The notes below the pieces were generated by a model. The model was not told the origin of the DNA and did no database searches. It saw only the letters and a list, made by a program, of their open reading frames with translations. From Labilibaculum sp. DW002 (GTDB taxonomy: Bacteria; Bacteroidota; Bacteroidia; Bacteroidales; Marinifilaceae), in NCBI RefSeq assembly GCF_029029525.1, contig NZ_JAKJSC010000002.1:372001-436000 (forward strand): a stretch of DNA of 64,000 nt, read 5' to 3'. Of the stretch, positions 1 through 10,606 are shown one piece after another (position 1 is the stretch's first letter; every line of letters begins with the position of its first letter). The translations under genes were made by a program, and so were the position numbers.

Positions 1-1
1 T

Positions 2-1417
2 GTTGCGAACATCACAATGGAAGAAACTGTAGCTTATGCACACAAACTAGCTCAGCGTATTGGTGAGGAAGTTGGTGTACCAGTTTACTGTTACGAGAAT
101 GCAGCACGTATCGAAGAACGTAAGAACTTAGCTGTTTGTCGTGCAGGTGAGTACGAAGCAGTAAAAGATCGTATTGGAACTGAGCGTTGGAAGCCAGATT
201 TTGGACCAGCTGAGTTTACTGAAGCTGTTGCTAAATCGGGTGTTACTGCAGTAAGTGCACGTAACTTCCTTGTAGCTTATAACTTTAACTTGAATACAAC
301 TTCAACTCGTCGTGCCAATGCAATTGCATTCGATGTTCGCGAGAGAGGTCGTACAAAGCGTGAAGGTAATGCAGCTACAGGTAAAATTGTAAAAGATGAG
401 AACGGAAATCCAGTAATGACTCCGGGAACATTGAAAGCGACTAAGGCCATTGGTTGGTTTATCGAGGAGTTTGGCGTAGCTCAAATTTCTATGAATATGA
501 CTGATATCTCTATCACGTCTATTCACCAAGCGTTTGATGAAGTTTGTGCTAAAGCTCAAGCTCGTGGTATCCGCGTTACAGGTTCTGAATTAGTAGGTGT
601 TGTGCCATTGCAGGCGATGTTAGATGCAGGTAAACACTACCTACGTATGCAAGGTCGTTCAACAGGTATTGCCGATCGTGAGATTATCAAGATCGCCGTT
701 AAATCTCTAGGACTAGACGAGCTTTACCCATTCGATGCTGACAAGAAAATCATTGAGTATATTCTTGAGAACGAAGCTAAAAAAGGAACGAAGAAATTAG
801 TTGACATGAGCTTAACTGCTTTTGTTGAAGAAACAGCTTCAGAATCTATGGCTCCAGGTGGAGGATCTATCTCTGCTTATATGGGGGCAATGGGTGCTGC
901 TCTTGGTTCAATGGTTGCTAACCTTTCGGCTCACAAGCCAGGATGGGACGAGCGTTGGGAAGAGTTTTCTGATTGGGCTGAGAAAGGAAAAGAGTATCAT
1001 ACGAAACTAAACTGGTTAGTAGACGAAGATACCAATGCTTTCAACAAAATTATGGATGCCATCCGTTTGCCTAAGAAAACTGAGGAGGAGAAAGCTGCTC
1101 GTGCTGAGGCTATGGAAGACGCAACTAAATTTGCGACTATGGTTCCTTTCCAAACAATGGAGCTTTGCCTTGGATCTATGGATGTTGCTAAAGCAATGGC
1201 TGAGATCGGAAACCCTAACTCAGTAACCGATGCTGGTGTAGGTGCATTAGCTGCTCGTTCAGGTGTTATTGGTGCTTTCATGAATGTGAAGATTAACGCT
1301 GCTGACCTTACTGATAAAGCTTGGGCTGCAGACATCATCGCAAAAGGACAAGCAATTGTTGACAAAGCACAAGCCCTTGAAAATGAAATTGTAGAAATGG
1401 TAAACGCTAAGATCTAA
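2..1417 (+). CDS. ftcD: Glutamate formimidoyltransferase / formimidoyltetrahydrofolate cyclodeaminase, 5' end cut by window edge
   Basis: This is the bifunctional enzyme of histidine degradation. It moves the formimino group from formiminoglutamate to tetrahydrofolate and then deaminates it to methenyl-THF. The frame is open from base 2, so the ATG at 17 is internal. The residues before it (VANIT) continue a typical formimidoyltransferase domain, and roughly the first 100 residues of the family lie outside the window. The visible part covers the end of the transferase N-domain, the second transferase domain to about residue 250, and the helical cyclodeaminase domain in the last 200 residues, with its glycine-rich SMAPGGGSISA stretch. 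Arginine is mostly CGT, unlike the following gene, which suggests high expression. A strong hairpin terminator follows at 1439. Confidence 0.93.
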   Translation, partial: VANITMEETVAYAHKLAQRIGEEVGVPVYCYENAARIEERKNLAVCRAGEYEAVKDRIGTERWKPDFGPAEFTEAVAKSGVTAVSARNFLVAYNFNLNTTSTRRANAIAFDVRERGRTKREGNAATGKIVKDENGNPVMTPGTLKATKAIGWFIEEFGVAQISMNMTDISITSIHQAFDEVCAKAQARGIRVTGSELVGVVPLQAMLDAGKHYLRMQGRSTGIADREIIKIAVKSLGLDELYPFDADKKIIEYILENEAKKGTKKLVDMSLTAFVEETASESMAPGGGSISAYMGAMGAALGSMVANLSAHKPGWDERWEEFSDWAEKGKEYHTKLNWLVDEDTNAFNKIMDAIRLPKKTEEEKAARAEAMEDATKFATMVPFQTMELCLGSMDVAKAMAEIGNPNSVTDAGVGALAARSGVIGAFMNVKINAADLTDKAWAADIIAKGQAIVDKAQALENEIVEMVNAKI

Positions 1418-1438
1418 TACCACTACATCATTATATTT

Positions 1439-1469
1439 AGGGATACGTTACGGCGTGTCCCTTTTTTTT
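1439..1469 (+). terminator. Rho-independent terminator of ftcD
   Basis: The stem GGGATACG/CGTGTCCC (1440-1447 with 1454-1461, one G-U pair) has a 6-nt loop and is followed by eight T. It lies 22 bases after the ftcD stop. Confidence 0.85.
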
Positions 1470-1671
1470 AGTTTGTATTTTATGATATGCGTATTTTTTT
1501 GTTCTATCTCTATTTATTTGATTATATACATCATGCAAAACTGCTGTTAAGAAGAGGATTTGAGATGTTTATTGGATGTGAAAAAGGCTACTTAGAAATA
1601 ATATAAATATTTAGTACTGTTCAGTATTTTTGATTATTGTGAGTATATTTAATTCGCTTAAAAAAAATAAT

Positions 1672-2610
1672 ATGAAGAATAGAAAAATCATCTTGTTAAT
1701 TTTATTTGTGTTGTGTGTAAACAGTTTTGTATTAAAATCTCAAGAATATTTAATTGAGATTGAGACTAAGCGAAATGCAGATAATAGCGTTGATTTTAAT
1801 TATCGTAAAAATTGTTATGGAACTTATTGTATTCAGTTTACTTTTAGACAATTATCTAATTCATTTCAATCAAATTTCCAAAGTACGGTTAGTGGATTAT
1901 CAGGTAGGGCCATAAGTTTGAAACCTCGAGATGCTACTCAAGGTATAGGTTTTTCTTTTAGTTATATATATCAATTGGGTAGTCCTAATGTAAAGATCAA
2001 TGATGATTTTATTTATTTACTTCCATTTAGAAATGATGTGAAATTGGAAGCTATTTCTTTGAATAATTTGAATAGATCATTTGGGAAAGGAGTTTCTGAA
2101 ACGTGGAAGGCATATCGATTTGTAGTTGAAAATCCAGAATCAATTGTTGCCTGTCGAAAAGGATTAGTAGTTAAAGTGGTTGATGAATTTAATGTAGATA
2201 CAACTCAAAATTTCAACTACAAAAGAAGTCAAAATGAAGTGATCGTAGAGCATAAGGATGGGACGTTGGCAAGATATTCTGGTTTTAAAGCTGGAAGTAT
2301 TAAGGTTGAAGAAGGTCAAATGATATATCCTTATTCTGAAATTGGTATCGTTGGTAGAAATGGAAAGGATGTGAATTATAAATTAGATCTTTGTATATAT
2401 TATTTAAATACGAAGAATTTAAATGATTTTAATGATGTTGTGAAAAAAGCAAATGCTTTGGCTTATGTAAACCCGAAATTTAATTATAAAGGTGCTGCTG
2501 CTACATTATTATCAAGAAATAAATATGTGACTGAATGTAATGATGAAATTATTACTCAGGAATTTTCACGAAGGGAAAAGAAGAAATATCTTAAAGGAGA
2601 GTTGAAGTAA
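1672..2610 (+). CDS. Secreted protein with a degenerate M23/LytM-like domain
   Basis: I take the ATG at 1672 as the start because it opens directly into a signal peptide (MKNRKIILLILFVLCVNSFV); the frame also extends up to a TTG at 1630. The first 140 residues are unrecognised and probably beta-rich. From about residue 155 to 245 the protein follows the layout of an M23 (LytM) peptidase: an ACRKGLVVKVV strand, a VEHKDGTLARYSGF segment, KVEEGQMI and a final YKLDLCIYYL strand. The zinc ligands of active M23 enzymes are not visible: the HxxxD histidine, the histidine after TxY and the HxH are replaced. It is probably a catalytically dead binding domain in the envelope. The fold assignment is my reading of the pattern. 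It stands alone between two terminators. Confidence 0.6.
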   Translation: MKNRKIILLILFVLCVNSFVLKSQEYLIEIETKRNADNSVDFNYRKNCYGTYCIQFTFRQLSNSFQSNFQSTVSGLSGRAISLKPRDATQGIGFSFSYIYQLGSPNVKINDDFIYLLPFRNDVKLEAISLNNLNRSFGKGVSETWKAYRFVVENPESIVACRKGLVVKVVDEFNVDTTQNFNYKRSQNEVIVEHKDGTLARYSGFKAGSIKVEEGQMIYPYSEIGIVGRNGKDVNYKLDLCIYYLNTKNLNDFNDVVKKANALAYVNPKFNYKGAAATLLSRNKYVTECNDEIITQEFSRREKKKYLKGELK

Positions 2611-2617
2611 AAAAATA

Positions 2618-2643
2618 GCCAAATTCTCAATCGAGAATCTGGC
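2618..2643. terminator. Bidirectional terminator between the M23-like gene and odhB
   Basis: The stem GCCA-ATTCTC / GAGAAT-TGGC has one internal mismatch and an AATC loop. It is flanked by an A-run on its left, so it can end odhB on the minus strand, and it also follows the plus-strand stop at 2610. Confidence 0.75.
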
Positions 2644-2665
2644 CTTAATAGACTATGTTGTAATT

Positions 2666-3904
2666 CTATATTCCTAATAACAAGCTATCAGGATCTTTTC
2701 CGTCGAATAGCATTTTGTGTGGGTTTTCAATCAGTTCCTTAATTTTCACCAGGAATCCAACCGAATCTTTACCATCAATTACCCGGTGATCGTAAGATAG
2801 AGCAATATACATCATTGGGCGAATTTCAACCTTACCATTAACAGCAATAGGTCGCTCAACAATATTGTGCATCCCTAGTATACCAGACTGAGGAGGATTG
2901 ATGATTGGCGTACTTAATAGTGATCCAAACACACCACCATTGGTAATGGTAAATGTACCACCAGTCATTTCGTCTAAGCTGATTTTTCCGGAACGCGCTT
3001 TATTGGCAAGACGCATTAACTCTCTTTCAATTTCTGCTAAGCTAAGGTTTTGAGTATCTCTAATAACAGGAACCATCAAACCTTTTGGTGTTTGTACTGC
3101 CATGGCCACATCCATATAGTTTGGTGTGATAATCTCATCACCATCCATCATAGAATTCACTGCTGGATGAGCTTTAAGAGCAATACTAACAGCTTTGGTA
3201 AAGAATGACATGAATCCTAATTTGATATCATGAGTCTCAACAAATTGCTTCTGGTATTTCTTTCTCAATTGCATAACAGCTGACATATCAACCTCGTTGA
3301 AGGTTGTAAGCATAGCTGTTTCGTTTTTAACCGAAACCAAACGGGCACTTAACTTCTTACGAAGATTACTCATTTTCTTACGGTCGATATGGCGTTCAAC
3401 AGCTTCTGGCTGCACCATAGCTGCTGGAGCCTGTTCTTTATTGTTAACAACTTGCTCGATATCTTTCTTCGATAATCGCTGAAGACCAGCAATAACGTCA
3501 TCAACAGAAAGTTGATTCTCTTCCATTAGTTTTTTGGCTACAGGAGAAATCTTAACATCCTTAAATTCTTCAGAAGATTTTATTGGAGCTGCTTCAGAGG
3601 TTTTTGTCTCAGTTTTAGGCGTTTCTTCTTTAGCCTCAGCTTTGGGACTGGTAGATGGTGCTTCACCAGCAAAACTTGTATCAATAGTACAAGCTACCGA
3701 TCCTACAGCAACAGTGTCACCTTCATTTGCTTTAATAGATATTTTACCTCCCTCGTCAGCAACAAGTGTAAGTGTTGCTTTGTCAGATTCGATCTCAGCT
3801 ATTTCTTGTTCTTTTTCAACAATATCACCTTCGGCTACAAACCAATTGGCAATTTCAACTTCTGATATGGATTCTCCCGGACTGGGAATTTTTATGTCGA
3901 TCAT
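2666..3904 (-). CDS. odhB (sucB): 2-oxoglutarate dehydrogenase E2, dihydrolipoyl succinyltransferase
   Basis: This is the E2 core of the 2-oxoglutarate dehydrogenase complex; it transfers the succinyl group from lipoamide to CoA in the cytoplasm. The N-terminal lipoyl domain carries the lipoylated lysine in ESDKA (Lys42). An Ala/Pro/Glu-rich linker, a peripheral-subunit-binding domain at about residues 118-155, and the 2-oxoacid acyltransferase domain follow, ending in the catalytic DHRVIDGKD motif (His373, Asp377). At 412 aa it has the usual length of one-lipoyl-domain E2 proteins. It lies 28 bp downstream of the E1 gene and is surely co-transcribed with it. The E3 subunit (lipoamide dehydrogenase) is not in the window. 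Confidence 0.96.
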   Translation of the reverse strand: MIDIKIPSPGESISEVEIANWFVAEGDIVEKEQEIAEIESDKATLTLVADEGGKISIKANEGDTVAVGSVACTIDTSFAGEAPSTSPKAEAKEETPKTETKTSEAAPIKSSEEFKDVKISPVAKKLMEENQLSVDDVIAGLQRLSKKDIEQVVNNKEQAPAAMVQPEAVERHIDRKKMSNLRKKLSARLVSVKNETAMLTTFNEVDMSAVMQLRKKYQKQFVETHDIKLGFMSFFTKAVSIALKAHPAVNSMMDGDEIITPNYMDVAMAVQTPKGLMVPVIRDTQNLSLAEIERELMRLANKARSGKISLDEMTGGTFTITNGGVFGSLLSTPIINPPQSGILGMHNIVERPIAVNGKVEIRPMMYIALSYDHRVIDGKDSVGFLVKIKELIENPHKMLFDGKDPDSLLLGI

Positions 3905-3932
3905 TATATTGATTGTTTTCTTGATTGTACTA

Positions 3933-6782
3933 CTACATTAATAACTTGCTCTTCTTTTGTTCAAAATATTCGTGCTGTCGAAGAATTTCTTCATGAGATC
4001 CACCTTCAACACATTGCAAGCCACAATATTTGAGTTCTCTGTCACAGTCGCATCTTCTGAAAACCTTACGGATAATTTCGTTTTGACCAATATTGTGAAT
4101 TTTAGCAAGCCCGGTAGCTGTACTACCACTAGCCATACGAGCAATAGGTGCTAAATCTACATTTTCAATATTGTAATTTACGAACTGCCATGGTCCCATA
4201 TTCTCAGGTTCTTCTTGTACCCAAAGGTGAAGTATCGAGTTTGGATATCTTTCCAACACCTGATTGATCTGCTTGTTTGGGAACGGATACAATTGTTCCA
4301 ACCTTACCAGTGCAACATCTTGGGCAAATAGTTCTTCTTTCTGAGCTAGTAAATCGTAATAAACTTTTCCTGAACAGAAAACCACACGACTTACCTCTTC
4401 TGCAATAACGTCATTATCGTCTATTACTTCCTGGAATCTGCCATTGGCCAATTCGTCCATGGTCGAAACACAACTTGCATGTCTGAGTAAACTCTTAGGT
4501 GTAAAGCAAATTAATGGAATTCGAATATCTCGCTTAACCTGACGACGCAGAGCATGGTAATGGTTTGCAGGAGTCGTAGGGTTGATTACTTGCATGTTGT
4601 TATTTGCACAAAGCGTTAAGAAACGCTCCATTCTCGCACTTGAATGCTCAGCACCTTGTCCTTCGTAACCATGTGGTAAGAATAGAACGAGTCCATTTTT
4701 AACACCCCATTTATCTTCACCGGAACTGATGTACTGATCGATAACGGCTTGTGCTACATTGTGGAAATCACCAAACTGAGCTTCCCAAATCGTTAAGCCG
4801 GATGGATGTGCTAAAGCGTATCCATATTCGAACCCAAGAACAGCATATTCACTCAAATGTGAGTTGTAAATATGGCAAGGAGCTTGGTTTTCGCTTACAT
4901 GTTTAAGTGGAAAATATTTTTTTGCTGAATCACTAATCGTTAATGCAGCATGTCTGTGAGAAAATGTCCCACGTTCCGAATCCTGACCACTAATTCTAAC
5001 ACCATACCCTTCATCAAGCAAACTAGCATAAGCTAAAAGTTCACCCATAGCCCAGTCTAACCGATCTTCACTAACCATCTTCTTACGATCAGCCATTAGC
5101 TTGCCAATCTTCTTGAAAAAGCTTAGGTTTTCAGGTAAATTGGTTATGTTTTCAGCCAATTCAAGCAATTTCTTTTTAGCAACACCTGTAGTTGGTGATT
5201 GCTCAAAATCTTGATCGTTCGAATAGCGAATATTATTATAATAATCTCCTAGAAATGGCTGAATAATTACCTTGTCGAATGATTTAGAGAGCTCAAAATC
5301 ATTATCTAAAAGCTTGTTGTAATCAGCATTTAATTGTTTCGTGTCTTCTTTTGAATAAATGCCTTTTTCAATAAGATAATCGCCATAAAGATCTCTTGGG
5401 TTTTTGTGCTTAGCAATTTGGCTGTATAGTAATGGCTGTGTAAAACGAGGTTCGTCACCTTCGTTATGTCCATACTTTCTATACGATAGAATATCGATGA
5501 ACACATCAGTTTTAAATTCCTGACGATACTCCATGGCCAAGCCAATTGTATAGATTAAAGCCTCAACATCGTCACCATTAATATGGAAGACAGGACAACG
5601 TGTTACTTTAGCAACATCAGTACAATAAGTACTCGATCGTGCATCAAGATAATTGGTTGTAAAACCTATTTGATTGTTGATAACCAGGTGAATGGTTCCA
5701 CCAGTTCTGTAGGCTTGAAGTTCAGCCATCTGAACAGTTTCGTATACAATTCCCTGACCTGCAATTGCAGCATCGCCATGAATAACGATAGGGACTAGTT
5801 TGTTCTCATCGCCTTTGTAATCGTTGTCAATTTTAGATCGGGAAATACCTTCAACAACAGCACCTACGGTTTCAAGGTGCGATGGATTTGGTGTTAAGTG
5901 AAGCTTTACTTCATTTCCATCATCCGTTTTAACTGTACTTCCATATCCTAAATGGTATTTAACATCACCAAGGGCAATGTCATCTTCAAATTCTTCCCCA
6001 ACGAACTCTTTGAATATATTTTCATATGGTTTCTCAAGAATATTCGCTAATACATTAAGACGACCGCGATGAGCCATACCGAATACAAATTCTTCAACTC
6101 CTAATTGCGCACCTTTTTCTATTAGGGCATCAAGAGCAGGAATTAGTGTTTCTGTACCTTCAAGAGAGAATCGTTTTTGTCCAACAAACTTTTTATGAAT
6201 ATAGTTCTCGAAACCAACAGCTAACTTTAAATGGTAATAGATATGTTTGCGCTGTTCATCAGTGAAATTTGGAGTGTTTTTAGAACTCTCCATTTTATTT
6301 TGTAACCATCTCAACATTTGAGGGTGACGAACGAAAACATATTCTGCTCCAATCGATTTACAGTAGGTTTCTTGCAAATGAGCAACAATGTCTTTCAATT
6401 TTGATGCTCCAATTCCAAGTTCTGTGCCCGCATGAAATACCGTTTCCAAATCAGCATCTGAGAGGTTGAAGTTCTCAATATCGAGAGTTGGGAAATATTT
6501 TCGGCGAGTTCGAACAGGATTGGTTTTTGTAAAAAGATGTCCACGTTGACGATAGGCCTGAATCAAATTCATCACATTGAATTCTTTATTCATCGAATTA
6601 GATGCAGGTATTTTATCGATTGTTGATTCTTGCTTAACTGGAAATTTGGTGCTTGCAAAATCAAATCCTTGAAAAAATTGTCTCCAACTTTCTTCAACAG
6701 ATTCAGGATCATTTTTGTAGGATTGGTATAGTTCGTCTATGAATTCGATTTCACTATTGCCCAAAAAGCTAAATTTATCCAT
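3933..6782 (-). CDS. odhA (sucA): 2-oxoglutarate dehydrogenase E1 (thiamine diphosphate-dependent)
   Basis: This is the thiamine-diphosphate E1 component that decarboxylates 2-oxoglutarate and succinylates the E2 lipoyl arm. The 949 aa match the family length. The short N-terminal E2-binding region starts with [20 protein letters not shown], followed by the [11 protein letters not shown] motif, the ThDP/Mg region around [10 protein letters not shown] and the C-terminal transketolase-like domains. It is the first gene of an odhA-odhB operon. A perfect Bacteroidota -7 box lies 45 bp upstream. Presence of the complex indicates an oxidative TCA branch, as expected for a respiring member of the phylum. 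Confidence 0.97.
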   Translation of the reverse strand: MDKFSFLGNSEIEFIDELYQSYKNDPESVEESWRQFFQGFDFASTKFPVKQESTIDKIPASNSMNKEFNVMNLIQAYRQRGHLFTKTNPVRTRRKYFPTLDIENFNLSDADLETVFHAGTELGIGASKLKDIVAHLQETYCKSIGAEYVFVRHPQMLRWLQNKMESSKNTPNFTDEQRKHIYYHLKLAVGFENYIHKKFVGQKRFSLEGTETLIPALDALIEKGAQLGVEEFVFGMAHRGRLNVLANILEKPYENIFKEFVGEEFEDDIALGDVKYHLGYGSTVKTDDGNEVKLHLTPNPSHLETVGAVVEGISRSKIDNDYKGDENKLVPIVIHGDAAIAGQGIVYETVQMAELQAYRTGGTIHLVINNQIGFTTNYLDARSSTYCTDVAKVTRCPVFHINGDDVEALIYTIGLAMEYRQEFKTDVFIDILSYRKYGHNEGDEPRFTQPLLYSQIAKHKNPRDLYGDYLIEKGIYSKEDTKQLNADYNKLLDNDFELSKSFDKVIIQPFLGDYYNNIRYSNDQDFEQSPTTGVAKKKLLELAENITNLPENLSFFKKIGKLMADRKKMVSEDRLDWAMGELLAYASLLDEGYGVRISGQDSERGTFSHRHAALTISDSAKKYFPLKHVSENQAPCHIYNSHLSEYAVLGFEYGYALAHPSGLTIWEAQFGDFHNVAQAVIDQYISSGEDKWGVKNGLVLFLPHGYEGQGAEHSSARMERFLTLCANNNMQVINPTTPANHYHALRRQVKRDIRIPLICFTPKSLLRHASCVSTMDELANGRFQEVIDDNDVIAEEVSRVVFCSGKVYYDLLAQKEELFAQDVALVRLEQLYPFPNKQINQVLERYPNSILHLWVQEEPENMGPWQFVNYNIENVDLAPIARMASGSTATGLAKIHNIGQNEIIRKVFRRCDCDRELKYCGLQCVEGGSHEEILRQHEYFEQKKSKLLM

Positions 6783-6826
6783 ATAGTTGTTCCTTGTACT
6801 TAGTCTTGTTATTGTTGTAACTAAAA

Positions 6827-6834
6827 CAAATGTA
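6827..6834 (-). promoter_or_regulatory. Putative odhA promoter, -7 box
   Basis: Read on the minus strand this is TACATTTG, a perfect match to TAnnTTTG. It implies a start near 6820 and a leader of about 38 nt before odhA. I do not see a well-spaced -33 TTTG. Confidence 0.5.
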
Positions 6835-7031
6835 TTAAATTTTCATTCTTATGAAGATATCAAAAACGAATAAAAGATAAAAAGGTCATTTTTTTTTCAT
6901 ATAGGCATATAGAGAATTTCTATGAGCTGTTTTTATTTAACATTGCTGAAAAAAGATGACACAATTCTTTTATATGAACTCGCTTCGGATTACTTTAGTT
7001 TTTTATACCATAAATAAGAAAAATACTACAA

Positions 7032-7709
7032 ATGTTTTTACTTCGACTTTTGATTGGCTTTGTGATTATCACCCAATTTTTAGCCTGTGATAATTTACAA
7101 AAAAAATCGCGATTTGCTTTAGAAAAGGGCGATCTTCTTTTTCAGGATTTAGATGCTGATTCCATTTCTAGTGCGATAGAAACAGTAACGGGAGGCGCGA
7201 ATAAACTGAGCTTTTCTCATGTTGGAATTGTAGATCTTAATAAAAATGGAGATACGCTTGTTTTAGAGGCAATATCAAAAGGAGTTTGTTATACAAAATT
7301 GAGTTCCTTTTTGAAACGAAGTCTCAATAAAAGTGGAAAGCCACAGGTTGAGGTTGGGCGCTTGAATCCTGAATTTAAAGCATTAATAGATTCCGCTTTA
7401 TTGGAGGGGAAGGAGCTGATAGGCAAAGCGTACGATGATGTTTACGTAATTGGGGATTCAAATTACTACTGTTCTGAACTGATTTATGAGATGTTTGCGA
7501 GTAATAAGGATTCCATAGAAGTATTTAAGCTAAATCCGATGTCTTTTAAGGATGCACAGACGGGTGAATACATGCCTTTCTGGATTGACTATTACAAGAA
7601 GTTAGGTGTTGAAATCCCGGAAGGAATGCCAGGTTTAAATCCAAATGGTATGTCGCTGTCTCCAAACATAGAAATGGTTTATTCTTACCATTCAGAAAAC
7701 AAATACTAA
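7032..7709 (+). CDS. YiiX/NlpC-P60-like permuted papain-fold lipoprotein
   Basis: This resembles the YiiX family of permuted papain-like hydrolases, related to NlpC/P60 cell-wall amidases. The N-terminus is hydrophobic and ends in a lipobox (QFLAC, Cys19), so it is probably an envelope lipoprotein. The two family motifs are present: GD...SHVGIV with His63, and YYCSEL with the nucleophile Cys147. The length, 225 aa, is normal for the family. Substrates of these proteins range from peptidoglycan to lipids and cannot be told from sequence. The next gene starts 17 bp downstream, so it may head a four-gene run up to the desulfurase. Confidence 0.8.
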   Translation: MFLLRLLIGFVIITQFLACDNLQKKSRFALEKGDLLFQDLDADSISSAIETVTGGANKLSFSHVGIVDLNKNGDTLVLEAISKGVCYTKLSSFLKRSLNKSGKPQVEVGRLNPEFKALIDSALLEGKELIGKAYDDVYVIGDSNYYCSELIYEMFASNKDSIEVFKLNPMSFKDAQTGEYMPFWIDYYKKLGVEIPEGMPGLNPNGMSLSPNIEMVYSYHSENKY

Positions 7710-7726
7710 AATATTTTATACAATAT

Positions 7727-10597
7727 ATGAATTCATTTTTACGTCAATTAACTGCAGAACTTTACGAAAAGTACGGTAGCAATTTATCCAACTGTATGTT
7801 GGTGTTTCCGAATCGTCGTGCTGGACTATTCTTTTCAAAATACCTGAATGAATTAATTGATCAGCCAATATGGGCGCCAAAAATTCTAACCATTAATGAA
7901 TTTTTTAAAGAACATTCGAATCTTCAGACAGAAGATAATTTGGGTTTACTTTTTCGTCTGTATAAAATTTACATTCAAAAAATGGAGGTTTCTGAGAGCT
8001 TCGATGAATTCTATCATTGGGGAGAAATGCTTTTAGGGGATTTCGATGATTTGGATAAGTATCGTGTGAATGCGAAACACCTGTTTCAAAATTTGGCAGA
8101 AGAAAAGGCAATTGATGATTTGTTTGATTATTTAACCGAGGAGCAAATTGAAGCCATACAATCGTTTTGGAGTACATTTCGACCAGAGAAATATTCAGAG
8201 CACCAGAAGGAATTCGTGAAACTTTGGGAAAACCTGTATCCAATTTATACCGATTTCAGAAAAGAATTGGAAGGTAAAGGATTGGCTTATGAAGGTATGG
8301 CATCACGAAACTTGGTGGATAAACTAGAAGCTGGAGAGATAAAAATAAAAGAAGACAGAGTGATTTTTATTGGTTTTAATGCATTAAACCGATGTGAAAT
8401 GAATTTGTTTGATGAATTAAAAAGGCAAGATAAAGCTGATTTCTATTGGGATTACGATGAGTCGTATTTGAAAAATCCATATCATGAAGCTGGTTTGTTT
8501 TTGCGCGAGAATACCAAACGATTTCCATCTCCTAAAACCAATATAACTTTTGATAATATCAAGAATAATAACACAAGTGTAGAATTTGTGTCTTTGTCGT
8601 CGGAAGTTGGACAAGCAAAATATGCACATTCTGTTGTCGATGAATTTTGCAAGAATTCGGATGATGCCCTAGAGGAAACGGCAATTGTATTGGCCGATGA
8701 GGAGTTGCTTCTTCCTGTTTTGCATTCCATTCCGCAAAGTGCAGAAAATGTGAATGTAACCATGGGATATCCGGCCAAAAATACGCCGGTAGCAAGTTTA
8801 CTTCGTTTGGTTATCGATTTGCAAAAGAGCATAAAGAAGCAAGCTGGTGATGTTTTATTTCATCACAAACAAGTATTGGCTCTACTGAATCATCAATATT
8901 TGAATTCCGTAAATCCAGAATTGGCTCATAAAATCAGTCAGGATATTTTAAAAACGAATCGAATTCAAGTTCCGCAGAGTATTATTAAGGGTGATCCGGT
9001 TTTAGAAAAGTTGTTTTCACCGGTTTATAGTGTAGAGCAATTTTCTATTTATTTGCTTGAATTATTACAAGGAATTTATCAGAAACTAGATACCAATGAG
9101 GAGGAGAAATCATTGGTAGATAAAATCGAACGAGAATATATTTATCATCTATTTTTGGCTATAAAAAGATTAACTGGTTTGTTGAGCCAGCATAAAATTG
9201 AGATCAAACTTGATACTTTTTACCGTTTGTTGGATAAAATGATTCAATCTCTGAGCATTCCATTTGAAGGAGAACCCTTAGCCGGATTACAAGTGATGGG
9301 TATACTTGAAACACGTTTGCTCGATTTTAAAAAGATTATAGTTCTTTCGATGAACGAGGGGAAATTGCCTAAAACAGGAACCTCAAATTCATTTGTACCT
9401 TATCATCTGCGTCAAGGGTTTGGTATGCCAACCATCGATCATCAGGATGCTATCTTTGCCTACTATTTTTATCGCTTGATTCAACGACCAGAGGAAATTA
9501 AACTTTTGTATAGCACACAAAGTGATGGAATTCGAACAGGAGAAATGAGCCGTTTCCTTTATCAGTTGAAGTACGAATCTGTATTTAAGGTAGAAGAAAA
9601 ACATCCGTCTTACGATATTTCATTACAAGAAGCCAAACCAATTAGTGTTGCTAAAAATGAGCGAATTCAAACTCGTTTAAATGAATATTGTGGAACGAGT
9701 TATAAGAGCTTTTCACCATCGGCATTAAATACCTATTTGCATTGCAATTTAAGTTTCTATTTTAAATATTTAGCAGGCTTAAAAGAGCCAGATGCAGTTT
9801 TGGAAGAGATTGATCCTCCTACTTTTGGAAACTTGTTTCACTCAGCATTGGAGGAATTATACAAGCCTTTTGATGGGAAAACAATTCAGAAAGAAGAGTT
9901 GGAAGCCATTCGAAAGAATAAAGGATTGCTAGATGATGTTTTGAAGGATGCTTTTCGATTCAACTATTTTAAATTGGAGAAGGAGCAACCAATGGAGATT
10001 AATGGAAGGAACCTTCTGATTTTTGATATCCTAAAAAAGTTTATCGATCGAATCTTGGTTTTGGATCAGAAGTTCGCACCCTTTAAAATTGTTTCTTTGG
10101 AAGGAAAATACAAAATACAAGTTCCTATTGGCGAGAAACAGGATCGAATGGTTAATATTAGTGGCTTGATTGATAGAGTAGATCAGTTGGGTGATACCAT
10201 TCGAATTTTGGATTACAAAACTGGAAAAGCTGATTTGATTTTTAAGGATATCGCTTCTCTTTTTGAAAAGGAAGGAAAGAATAATAATAAAGCAGCCTTT
10301 CAAACTTTATTGTATTGTTTGTTTTATGATGAAAATTTCAATCCGGGATTGCCAATATCACCTGGTATTTATAGCTTAAAAGAGTTTTATAACGATAGTT
10401 TTGATTGTATTCTCTCACAAAAAGAGGGTAGAGGGAAAGCTGTTAAGGTTGAGGATTATAAAGTATTTAAAGAGGAGTTTGTAGATGGCTTAAAAGTACT
10501 TCTGGAGGAGATTTTTAATCCAGAAATTCCATTTTCTCAGGTAGAAAACAAAGATATTTGCCGAACTTGTGTTTATTCAGAAATCTGTCATCGATAA
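7727..10597 (+). CDS. PD-(D/E)XK nuclease family protein, AddB/RecB-like
   Basis: This large protein resembles AddB, the helicase-nuclease partner of AddA in double-strand-break repair. The N-terminus (VFPNRRAGLFFSKYL) sits where a Walker A loop would be but has no GKT/GKS, so this half is probably an inactive helicase-like scaffold. The C-terminal third carries the nuclease core, with GLIDRVD and LDYKTG as catalytic Asp and Lys motifs. One cysteine (TYLHCNLSFY) plus three at the C-terminus (CRTCVYSEIC) match the iron-sulfur staple of AddB nucleases. No addA-like gene is next to it. It is very probably translated together with the flanking genes (gaps 17 and 9 bp). Confidence 0.82.
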   Translation: MNSFLRQLTAELYEKYGSNLSNCMLVFPNRRAGLFFSKYLNELIDQPIWAPKILTINEFFKEHSNLQTEDNLGLLFRLYKIYIQKMEVSESFDEFYHWGEMLLGDFDDLDKYRVNAKHLFQNLAEEKAIDDLFDYLTEEQIEAIQSFWSTFRPEKYSEHQKEFVKLWENLYPIYTDFRKELEGKGLAYEGMASRNLVDKLEAGEIKIKEDRVIFIGFNALNRCEMNLFDELKRQDKADFYWDYDESYLKNPYHEAGLFLRENTKRFPSPKTNITFDNIKNNNTSVEFVSLSSEVGQAKYAHSVVDEFCKNSDDALEETAIVLADEELLLPVLHSIPQSAENVNVTMGYPAKNTPVASLLRLVIDLQKSIKKQAGDVLFHHKQVLALLNHQYLNSVNPELAHKISQDILKTNRIQVPQSIIKGDPVLEKLFSPVYSVEQFSIYLLELLQGIYQKLDTNEEEKSLVDKIEREYIYHLFLAIKRLTGLLSQHKIEIKLDTFYRLLDKMIQSLSIPFEGEPLAGLQVMGILETRLLDFKKIIVLSMNEGKLPKTGTSNSFVPYHLRQGFGMPTIDHQDAIFAYYFYRLIQRPEEIKLLYSTQSDGIRTGEMSRFLYQLKYESVFKVEEKHPSYDISLQEAKPISVAKNERIQTRLNEYCGTSYKSFSPSALNTYLHCNLSFYFKYLAGLKEPDAVLEEIDPPTFGNLFHSALEELYKPFDGKTIQKEELEAIRKNKGLLDDVLKDAFRFNYFKLEKEQPMEINGRNLLIFDILKKFIDRILVLDQKFAPFKIVSLEGKYKIQVPIGEKQDRMVNISGLIDRVDQLGDTIRILDYKTGKADLIFKDIASLFEKEGKNNNKAAFQTLLYCLFYDENFNPGLPISPGIYSLKEFYNDSFDCILSQKEGRGKAVKVEDYKVFKEEFVDGLKVLLEEIFNPEIPFSQVENKDICRTCVYSEICHR

Positions 10598-10606
10598 ATC
10601 CGTAAA

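Noticed and set aside
2-17. Truncated ftcD as a pseudogene
   Set aside because: The frame stays open to the window edge, so the missing N-terminus is simply outside the window.
1630-1671. Upstream TTG start extending the M23-like protein by 14 residues
   Set aside because: The ATG at 1672 opens directly into a signal peptide and the extra residues are low-complexity; the same reasoning moved the starts at 14700, 26617, 33137, 33383, 43136, 48215 and 53288.
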